Below, in pieces: positions 52,170-61,763 of a DNA stretch of 64,000 bases. Within the stretch, counting starts at the first letter, position 1; each line of letters opens with the position of its first letter. The translations under genes were made by a program, and so were the position numbers. The notes under the pieces were generated by a model. That model was not told where the DNA came from, ran no database searches, and was given only the letters and a program-made list of their open reading frames with translations. Source of the DNA: Panonychus citri (lineage: Eukaryota > Arthropoda > Arachnida > Trombidiformes > Tetranychidae); assembly GCF_014898815.1 (NCBI RefSeq), contig NW_026515540.1:868001-932000 (forward strand). Direction: 5' to 3'.

Positions 52170-53632
52170 TCATAGGTTATTGGCCAGAAATTCAGCGATT
52201 GGCCTATTGACCAATAGTCCAGCGTTATTATTAAACAGGAAATCGAGGTGAGAAAAGTTTTCATCTTCAATTTTAACCCTTTCAATGGGAGGAACTGTCA
52301 AAAGGAAAGAGATTAAATCAATTTAATTGTTATAATCAGCAATTGAAATGAATTGTAATTTACTATGGTACCTGGTAGCTCGTCAATCAAATGTTGCACA
52401 TCAGTTGGATTCGTTGTTTTATCGCCGGTTGATTGTATGATCATAATGTTTGTACTGTTGACGTTTAATAAATTGTAAATTGGAGGTTTTTCGGACCCGT
52501 AATGTTTTAAATTGTAATCGGAGCCGAAATCAAGGTGCATAAAGTGGTTATTGGTTATTCGCTGAGCGAAATGTACAAAATCCCAACACGAGGATCCAGC
52601 GGGAAGATGAGAAAAGTAGATCTCCAGTCGTGATGAATTCGCTGTATATACATCAAGGCTAAGAAGATTCAATCTAATCATGTCACAAAGAGGTTTGATC
52701 AATATGTATGAACAAATTCCTTCTAATCTTAGTATAGATCGAGGGAAACATGACCTCGGATGGTCCCGAATAAACTTGGCCACCAACTCACTGCAGGCCA
52801 AAATTCTGAACGGACTATCGAAGTTCTTTAGGAAAATCGGTGGTGCAATCGAAACGAATGGATTTATTTTCTTTGAGTAATTTGGTTGATCAGCTAATAA
52901 CCCAAACATAACCAAAGATCCTCGAGAGAACCCAATATACCCGATTGTTTCTAATAGTAATTGACAATTTAGATTAGCCATCACCTTCGAACTGTATTCT
53001 TACCTCGTCCAGTAACTTGTAAAACGTAATCAACCATTGCCGGTAAATCAATATTTGCCATTTGATCTAATGAAAATGACCAGAACTCTCTGGACTCTAA
53101 TTCATTAATCAGTTTTTAGTAATTTTTTCAATCTTTGAAATTTGCTCAATAGTCATGATAATTTACCTGGGTCTAGTGTTGTGTGATTAGTTGAGTAGAA
53201 ATTGCCCCGAGGGTTAGTTAACCAAACATCATAACCCAAATTGGCTAAGATGAAACCTAAATTACGTCCATCAAGGTCGAAGTCAATTAAGTCCAACTCA
53301 TTTGCATTGAGTGCAATTGATTGATTAACAAATCCTCGAGGTGAGGCAATTATAAAATCAACACCCGATCCAAGGAATCCACTTTGCAGTATAATTGGTT
53401 TTAATTGTGGATAAGCAAATGATTTAGGCATCAATGGATTAACAATACGATAATTGCCCAAGATATAACCATCACTCGTTGTGATATAATGAGTCTCACA
53501 AATGAATCCACGAGCTTCAATTATATCGGGAATATTTTTTTTATCAACTTCATCTAAATCAAGACAATTATTAATAGTTAACTGTACCACGATTAGAACA
53601 ATCAACAGATTAGTAAAGTTAATCAATGACAT
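52170..53632 (-). CDS. Acid-lipase-family secreted alpha/beta hydrolase (lipase C)
   Basis: Four exons: 53632-53167, 53096-53004, 52950-52372, 52294-52170; 420 residues. The ATG at 53632 (MSLINFTNLLIVLIVVQL, a signal peptide) is chosen because the longer frame would start at a TTG. The layout and phase-1 introns equal those of lipases A and B. The catalytic set is Ser195 in GFSRGS, Asp363 in the QSTGDKTTNPTDV segment and His395 in NFSHLDFLF, with QSGFLGSG in place of the usual His-Gly oxyanion motif. Exon 2 and intron 2 are close to those of lipase B. Exon 3 is closest to lipase D (for example FMHLDFGSDYNLKHYG). No defect is seen. Confidence 0.92.
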
Positions 53633-54359
53633 TTTCAATTGATGAATATAGATTAGTTTAATTGTCTATCGTAATCAAGTTTGATGATTATGTTTAATAT
53701 CGTTCAGATTAGCCAATTTTAGGAATTGATGATTAAATCAAATTACTAACAATCACTTTGTAAATCTTTTATTCACTTGATTTATTGTTAAATTGTTATC
53801 ATATTGAATCATGTTGATCATTTTTCTCCAACTAATTTTCTCAATTAATTGTAACAAAATCTCAATCATAACCATCAGGATGTCTAATTAAACTTAATTA
53901 GAGTAAATTTTTGCAGTGAAAGTTGATATTTTTTTTGAAAACTTCGTCAATAATAATAATCCAATATTTTTTATTCATCGGTAACAAGGACTCAGATTTG
54001 GTAATTTATCAGGTCAAAATCGAAAATTGTTCATTATGATTCTTTAATCAGTACATGAATCTGTCGATTCTGAGTAACTATGATCATAAAGATGTCGAAA
54101 ATTCTGAACCTAAAAGGCAAAAAAACGGAAAGAAAACTTGATCTTTCGAACGACGAAGTTTTAATAGTTTTTAATAAAATCTATTTCGACGTAAGTTTTA
54201 AAGTCTTAGAAGTGAAGAAATAAAATTAATCATTAGAAATTAACGTTACAATCAAATAATTTAAGGCTAAGAAAATTAAAAAATTCAATAATTTAGTTCT
54301 CAAAATGAGTTATAAGGAACATCAGTTGATCCCCGTTTACAATTAGCTGATTGTTGATT
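53633..54359. other. Intergenic stretch between lipase C and lipase D
   Basis: About 730 bp, A+T rich, without a recognisable gene. It would hold the lipase C promoter; no clear element is visible. Confidence 0.5.
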
Positions 54360-55835
54360 TTATCGATAATTAGCCAAAAACTTAGCGATCGGCTTACTGA
54401 CCAATTTTCCAACTTCATTGTTAAACAAGAAATCAAGATGAGAAAATCGTCATCTTCAATTTTGATCCTCTCAACGGGAGTAACTGTTGAAGGAGAAGAG
54501 ATAAAATCAGTTTAATTGTAATTAAATTGTCATTGATTAGTGACTTGATCATCTTGAAATTTTACTCTACCTGGTAGACGGTCAATCAAATGTTGGACAT
54601 CAATTGGATTTGCTGTTGTGTCCCCGGTTGATTGTAAGATCATAATGTTTGTATTGTTAACGTTTGATAGATTGTACTTTGGTGGTGTTTCGGTTCCGTA
54701 ATGTTTTAAATTGTAATCGGAACCGAAATCAAGGTGCATAAAGTCCTCATTGATCATTCGCTGAGCGAAATGTACAAAGTCCCAACACGAGGATCCAGCG
54801 GGAAGATGAGCAGAGTAAATATCAAGTCTTGATGCATTCGCTGTTTCTGGTCAATGGCGAGAACGTTTAATCTAATCATATCACAAAGAGGTCTGATTAA
54901 TATATTTGAACAAATTCCTTCCACTTTGATCGCTGATCGAGATAAACAGGAACTCGGATGATCACGAACATAATTGGCAACGAATTTGGTGGCAGCTAAA
55001 AATTTCAACGGAGTATTGTAGTTGTTCAGGAAAATCGGTGGTGCGATCGAAACAAATGGATCAACTTTCTTCGAGTAATTTGGTTGATCGGATAAAAGAC
55101 CAAACATAAGAAGCGATCCTCGAGAAAAGCCAATATAACCAATCGATTCTAATAACAATCAACAATTGAGATTAGCGATTACTTTTGGTCAGTTTAAATT
55201 GTATTCTTACCTTGTCCAGTAACTTCAAAACGTGGTCAATCATCGCAGGTAAATCAATATTTGCCATTTGGTCCAATGAAAATGACCAGAACTCTTTAGA
55301 ATCTGAATAAATCAAACCAATCATTAGCTAATTATCTCATTAATCAACCATAATATTCTTACCAGTATCAATTTAATTTTGAGTGATTAGTTGAGTAGTA
55401 ATTACCACGAGGATTAGTTAGCCAAACATCATAACCCAAATTGGCTAAGATGAAACCTAAATTACGTCCATCGAGGTCGAAGTCAACTAAATCCAACTGA
55501 TTGTATTTGTCCAAAATTGATTGATCAACGAATCCTTTTGGCGAGTTAATTATGAAATCAGCAGCCGATCCGAGGAAACCACTTTGAATTATGATCGGTT
55601 TCAATGGTTTATTATAAAATGGCGATGATGATTTAGACACCAGTGGATTAACAATACGGAAATTGCCCAGAATATAACCATCGCTCGTTGTGATATAATG
55701 TGGCTCACAAATGAATCCACGAGCTTCAATTATTTGAGGAATATCTCCCTTGTCAACTTCATCTAAATCAAGACAATTAGTCAACTGGATTAAGATGAAA
55801 ACAATCAACACGTTGGAAAATTTAATCAACTTCAT
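54360..55835 (-). pseudogene. Decayed acid-lipase-family gene (lipase D)
   Basis: All four exons of the family can be traced: 55835-55363, 55302-55211, 55148-54571, 54483-54360. Exon 1 carries an in-frame TGA just before the donor, with a length one base off phase; a four-base TAAA-type insertion would explain it. Exon 2 is 92 instead of 93 bases (loss in the segment before LLDK). Exon 3 is 578 instead of 579 bases, with a break near 54846. Exon 4 lacks a base just before the catalytic-His segment. Splice sites, the signal peptide (identical to lipase B) and the nucleophile elbow GFSRGS are kept, so decay is recent. Exon 3 is closest to lipase C and the N-terminus to lipase B, a patchwork suggesting gene conversion. 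Confidence 0.88.
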
Positions 55836-58800
55836 TGTTATTGTAGTTTAGTAATCGATTTGTTACAAATAAATCAATATAATCCAATTTAAATGTCATG
55901 TTTACATGGTATTTATACTAATCTGTTATCGTTAGTTAATTTCTTTGATAGTAATTAACCGAATCAGATCAACATGATTTGATTTAACACCTATGAATGG
56001 ACTTGATTACAATTTAATTATCACAATTACCTTGATCGAAACCCTTAATATACCAGTAATAAAAGTCTATTGTTTAACTAATCTTTAATAACTCTTGATA
56101 ATTGTTTGTTTTGGTTTAGTTAATTGTAACAAAATCACAATCAAAAACCTTCGGATATTAATAATTAAGCTTCTGATTTCGCAAATTGTTACAATTAAAT
56201 TGCAACAAATTTATTAAATTTTTCTCAACTTTCATCTGATTTTTAATAATTACAATCAAACCAGCGATATTTGTTTATTTAATAATAACAATTCACTAAC
56301 AACTTTAATTATTAGTAATTACTAGCAATTTAAAATGTCATCAGATTGTATTTTATTTGATTTAACCTTTTGATTAGAACGACAATCAGTTAATTCAGTA
56401 TTTTAATTGTTTCCAGATACATGAAAACCAATTGATCCTAAATCAAGATGCACCGATTATTAATTAAACTTAAACAAACTGAAATCAATTTGGTATTAAA
56501 TTCAACAAATATCAATCAACTGATTAGTTGATTCGGGGAAATTAGTTAAACAATTAACTAAATTGCGTCAAATTGTATTGACTGAACATCATAAGAGGTA
56601 AACATTTAATCTGAAAGTTGTTTAATTGTTTACAATTTAATTTGTATGTTTATTTATTTGTCAATCAATCAATCAATTAATAATTAATGCAACTTTCACT
56701 TTTGATTATACAAAATTAAACTAATTGTTGTGGTACATTGAAACTTACTTAATTATTATGATGGTAGTGATTAAGTTGAAAAGAGTCTGATTAAATAATA
56801 ATAATTTAAATCAAAGTAATAAATTAAATTGATTGAATTAACTTAATTGTAATGGTAAAACCTTGAAATGCTCAACTGTGATTAAATAAAGTACCAATTA
56901 CCAATTAGTAAATTGTTGATCATGAGTTCAGCGTAAGTACATCACGATAATCATATACGATCAAATTAATTGTAATCAAAGAAAATTGGTCACAATCAAT
57001 TGATTTTATTGGTCAAGGAATATAATTAATATCGGTCAATATTTTTCTTTTCATGTTAAACCAATTAAATGAGATCATTGATTGTGTTGATTGTTTGTTT
57101 GATGTTCTAGATGAAATTAGATTAATTTAATTGGAAATTGATTGAAATTGACTTTGCACAATGTTAATTGTATTAGTAAATTATCATTGTTATATCTTGA
57201 CTATTGTTAATTGTTGTTAAAAACAACCATTTCTTTGTCAAAGGGAAACTCAAACAATTAAAATAAACTGAAATGTTATTTGTTTTTGTACATTTGTTTT
57301 TACAACAATTAAATTAATTCAACCATCACTATACAAAATTGTATTAATTGTGATTAGTTTACAAAAAGAAAAAAATTTGGCAACAATTGTTGATTTAATT
57401 TGATTTCTGCTTTTTACGATTGAGATGAGAATCAAATTTGTTAATCAATGTACATCATCAACATATGATCATTTGTAATTACAGAGTAAATAATTACAGT
57501 CAATCATGGTTAATAATATAATGATTATAATTCATGTTAAAACATAACAATTTAAAGGTTGATTGTCTGTTGATGATAAATCACAAGTCAAACCAACAAC
57601 AACAATCAACAGAAACGATGTTTTTGTTTCTTAGTTAAATTGTCACCGTTGCATCAATAATAATGATGATGATAAATATTAAGTATAAGATTAAGCTAAA
57701 TTGTAGGAGTTTAGAGGCAATGAAGATGAATGAGTGAGAGAGAAGATGATAATGAAGATGAGGATGAAAGGGAAGAGATTCCTTAATGTAGCATCACATA
57801 TTCATTGATGGTTGGATGATTACTTCTGGTCCGTATCCGGATTCAAATGCACCATGAAAAAAACAGATAACAGGTTTGAATGAATCTTTTAACCAGTAAA
57901 TTGTTGCTATTAACTTGGTTACTTTTTAGTTAATGACCGTTCAACTAAATTAAGGTGAGTTAATTTGTTTCTTCGTAATCATGGTAGTAACTAAGCTACC
58001 AAGTGTGATCATTATCATCATCATCTTGTTAATTGTTCTAAGTGGAAATAGTTGATTCTAAATTTACAATAAAACATTTTCCTTTGTTAATTGTTGTCCA
58101 TTGATTTGCTTCCTTGGGCCTTTGATTGTTGTTTATTTCCCGATCCGTTGAGTATTTTGGCTTGGATTTAGTTTAAATTGTTGTCTTCTCTTTTGATTGA
58201 TTGTTTTACATTTTCCTTGGTTTTTTTTTCTGTAATTGGTTGAATTTAGAAATTAGCAATTAGTAATTTGATATGTAAATTCAACTTTTTTATTTTCCTT
58301 TTCTTATTGTTATATTGTTTGGTTGAGCATCTTAATTGTAGATTAACACAATTAAGAATTAACTACATCTCTATATTACCTTATAGATGAATGTTCAATT
58401 GTGGTTTGTTTAATAGCCTTGGTCAGTTGATTATCTCTTGAGTAAATAAGCAATTTAGAAAGAAAAATAGTTCTAATTGCTTGAGTTGTAATTATTTAAT
58501 TATCTCCATCATCAACGAGACAAGCCTTTGGTGAATTGTTAAGATTGTTTACAATTTAGGACAATTAACAAGAGAGAAACCAGTTTGTACCAATTAAGAC
58601 CATACCTTAATTGTCCTTTGATTGATTGTAATTGTTTGTAAGACTAAATAGTTAAAGAAAACAAAATCAAGAGATGAACAAAAATAATTAAACGTTGATA
58701 AATTATACTTGCAGTAATTAAAGATCATATTTCATATAATTTACCTTTCAATGTTTCATTGTTAATTGCTCATCTTAAATACCTAGAATCAAATATGATT

Positions 58801-59222
58801 AGGATTATCCGATAATGATGGACACATAGCAATTTGTTGAAAGGGTTAATTGTTAATTTATAAATAGAATTGGAAAGTTGTTGATGTTTGTATCACAAAA
58901 TTTGTCATTTTACAAAAAAAAATTTTACAAATTGTCAAAATTAAGATTGTAATACATCACAATTCAAAAAATTAACTGTAATTATCTTTCTTATTAACGT
59001 TCATGCAAAAACAATTAAAAGATGAAAGATATTAAATCAGCTGAATCATTAATGTTTTAAAAGATTCCTTGGGTTTCTTGTTTATGTTGTTTTCTTTGTT
59101 GTTGATGTTAATTGTCATCCAAATAAATAATGAGACTTATTTCAGGTAAAAGTTATCAACCATGATGAGTGGATGCTGGTTACTGATTAAATTTGAATTA
59201 ATTACGATGATGATCAAGACTT
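55836..59222. other. Intergenic stretch between lipase D and the CCDC88-like gene
   Basis: About 3.4 kb with no open frame of coding character. It consists of A+T-rich DNA with many AATTGTT-type words. The 3' untranslated region of the CCDC88-like gene should lie at its right end. The poly(A) signal could not be placed with confidence. Confidence 0.5.
55910..55917 (-). promoter_or_regulatory. TATA-like element upstream of lipase D
   Basis: TATAAATA on the minus strand lies about 75 bases upstream of the lipase D ATG, a spacing that would leave a short 5' untranslated region. In such A+T-rich DNA the match may be chance. Confidence 0.35.
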
Positions 59223-61763
59223 TTAAACGCATCCATATTCATACCAGGTTGAATTGCTTCCATTGAGCTTACTATCTGTCTCATGATTTTGCCTTTGATT
59301 ACGTTGAGAGTCATGATTAACTTCATCATTATTTGTATATGGTTGAAGGTGTAGGCGTGTATGAGGAAGAGCATGAGAATGAGGATGATGGTGGAGAAGG
59401 TGATGATGATGATGATGACTATAAATTTCTGAAGATCCAGGGACACCAAGACTCTGATGATCAGAGGGTTTTAAAGTTTGTTGTAGGTAAAGTTGCTGAT
59501 TTAATTTAATATTACAGTTAACTAGTGTTTCATTGTGACGTTCAATTGTTGCTTGTGGTAGAAGTTGTTGTTGTTGTTGCTGTGGTGGTTGTTGCGGTGG
59601 TGGTGACACGACATGATCATTAGTAGTCCATTGACTTCTTATATTATGAAGTTCACCCTGTACCTGAGTTAGTTTCTCAATAGCAGCTTTCTTTTCAATC
59701 TGTAGATTGGTGATTTCCTCTATTAGAGAAACGATTCTATCTTTATCCATGTCCTGTTGGAATCGTAACTCTTCAGAATATGATTGTAATTGGATGAATT
59801 CATTTTCCAATTCGGACATTTGTTCAACTGTTTTCCGACTTAGGTCAAGCTTTTCCTCGAGTAATGACCTTGTCTCATCAAGTCGACGATTCTCGTCTCT
59901 TAATTCATCAACTCTCGATTTGTAGAAAGTTAATTCATTTATTTTATCTCGATAACTTTCAACTTCTCTCTCCAGGCTATCTATTTTTCGAACTCGCTCA
60001 TTAAGACGTTCGATCTCTTCACGATAAACTTTTACTGCTTTGGCCTCTTGTTGTAACTTTAAATTCTCGGTTCGAAGTTTGTTACAAGTCTCATCGTTTT
60101 TCATATTCTCAATAAGCGAATGTAACTTTTGATTTTCCAGCTCAAGTTTTAATACTCTTTTAGATGCATCGTTGTTCAATTGTTCAAGTAAATTCGACTC
60201 GAGGCCATTTGGTGATCCATTGGATTGATTAGCGGCATATTGATTTCGAAGATTATTCAATTCTTTCTGTACTTGAGCAAGTTCATCGATCACAGCTTTC
60301 TTTTCAACCTGAAGTGAGGTCACTTCTTCCATGAGAGATTCAATCTTTTCTCTGTCCATTTCTTGTTGGAATTTTAATTCATTCGAACAAGCCTTTAATT
60401 GTAACAATTGAGTCTCCAATTCGGGTATTTGTTCTGACTTTTTTCGACTTACTTCCAATTGTTCTTCCAACATCGATTTGGTCTCATCGAGAATTCGATT
60501 ATCTTCTCTCAGTTCTTCTACCCTTGACTTGTAGAAAGTTAATTCGTTTATTTTATCTCGATAACTTTGCACTTCCTTTTCAAGGCGATCAACTTTTCGA
60601 ACGCGTTCATTTAGAACATCAATTTCGTCTCGATATGCTTTAACTGATCGTGTTTCTTGAATCAATTCCAAATTCTCTGAACGAAGTTTATTGCAAGTCT
60701 CTTTACTTTGTTCTAATGTTTCTTTCAATTCATTAATTAGTTCAGTTTTCTCTTCCAATTCAGCGATCGCTTTACGATATTTTGATTTGGCCTCATCTAA
60801 TTCATAAAGATGAGACCGAGATTCTGTGTTATTCAGTGTAAGTAAACTGGACACTGAAGAGGAAGAGTATGATTTGTACAAGGGTGATGATGGATTTGGC
60901 GTTGTTGAAGGTCCAACTTGTCCGTTATGAGGAGAAGAGGCTAATAAGGTTCCATTACTGGAAGTTGAGGTTGGTATTGATGTGGGAGTTGAATGATGAT
61001 GGTGATGGTGATGGTGGGAATGAGATGAAGAAGATACAACGGAACAAGATTCTTTGGATTTGAGATTTTCAATTTCAAGGGCCAGGTCAACTACTCGTTG
61101 GGCCAGGTCATCACGCTCTTTAACCAATTTATTAACATTACTGACAAGAGTTGAATACATTCGGACTTGATCAACTTCAGGGATTAGTGAAAGTTCACCC
61201 CAATCAGAGTTACTCCATACAGATGATGGATTATCGGTTATCTGTTGAATACATTCAACAATTGAATGTTGAACAGTTAAATCGAGTGCGGTTATGGCTT
61301 CAATGAAACGCTCTTTAGACTCACATTGAACCGCTGAGCCAAGTAAGAGAAGGAGAAAAGTTTCCAAATCTTCTTGGTTAACCTCATCTTCGGGATCTTT
61401 GCCAATGTTGACCACATCGGGCAATTTAAGAACCAAAAGTTGACCCAAAGATTCTGAATAAAATGTCCGAATCTTATCAAGAAGTAAATTTAAACTACGA
61501 ATTCGGTAAACAATTGAATCATTTGTTTCCTCAATGGTATCTGAATGACTTAGAGATGAACCATTTGTTTCAATTCGCTGCCAAACCGAATTTAAAAAGA
61601 CACCATCAAAAAGTTTATAACAATCAACTAAATCACAATTAACCAAACAAGTACCATTAGTACCATTGGTGGTCACAATATCACTACAATTTTCCTGTTG
61701 GAAAGTTTTAATCCAGGTAACCAATGGAGATTTAAGAAAGGAAATCACTTTGGTCGAACCCAT
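59223..61763 (-). CDS. CCDC88: CCDC88 (Girdin/Daple)-type HOOK-domain coiled-coil protein, single exon
   Basis: An 846-residue open frame without introns. Residues about 10-220 are a HOOK domain as in Girdin/Daple (KSPLVTWIKTF, LFDGVFLN, LLLLLGSAVQCESKERFI, then LVKERDDLAQRV); in relatives this domain links to microtubules or dynein. Residues about 240-310 are a His/Ser/Thr-rich linker. From about 320 to 712 lies coiled coil, including a block typical of CCDC88 (YRDKINELTFYKSRVEELRE) that is present twice: residues 355-509 and 558-712 align without gaps at a constant 203-residue offset. A Gln/Pro-rich and a His-rich tail follow. The last residues are WYEYGCV; a C-terminal Gly-Cys-Val is the PDZ ligand by which Daple binds Dishevelled. 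The known relatives are more than twice as long, so this is a compact form. I see no clear G-alpha-binding (GBA) motif. The ATG at 61763 gives the HOOK domain its normal start. Confidence 0.9.
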   Translation of the reverse strand: MGSTKVISFLKSPLVTWIKTFQQENCSDIVTTNGTNGTCLVNCDLVDCYKLFDGVFLNSVWQRIETNGSSLSHSDTIEETNDSIVYRIRSLNLLLDKIRTFYSESLGQLLVLKLPDVVNIGKDPEDEVNQEDLETFLLLLLGSAVQCESKERFIEAITALDLTVQHSIVECIQQITDNPSSVWSNSDWGELSLIPEVDQVRMYSTLVSNVNKLVKERDDLAQRVVDLALEIENLKSKESCSVVSSSSHSHHHHHHHHSTPTSIPTSTSSNGTLLASSPHNGQVGPSTTPNPSSPLYKSYSSSSVSSLLTLNNTESRSHLYELDEAKSKYRKAIAELEEKTELINELKETLEQSKETCNKLRSENLELIQETRSVKAYRDEIDVLNERVRKVDRLEKEVQSYRDKINELTFYKSRVEELREDNRILDETKSMLEEQLEVSRKKSEQIPELETQLLQLKACSNELKFQQEMDREKIESLMEEVTSLQVEKKAVIDELAQVQKELNNLRNQYAANQSNGSPNGLESNLLEQLNNDASKRVLKLELENQKLHSLIENMKNDETCNKLRTENLKLQQEAKAVKVYREEIERLNERVRKIDSLEREVESYRDKINELTFYKSRVDELRDENRRLDETRSLLEEKLDLSRKTVEQMSELENEFIQLQSYSEELRFQQDMDKDRIVSLIEEITNLQIEKKAAIEKLTQVQGELHNIRSQWTTNDHVVSPPPQQPPQQQQQQLLPQATIERHNETLVNCNIKLNQQLYLQQTLKPSDHQSLGVPGSSEIYSHHHHHHLLHHHPHSHALPHTRLHLQPYTNNDEVNHDSQRNQRQNHETDSKLNGSNSTWYEYGCV

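Noticed and set aside
59707..59925. Ser-rich plus-strand frame inside the CCDC88-like gene
   Set aside because: It is the antisense shadow of the coiled-coil coding sequence.
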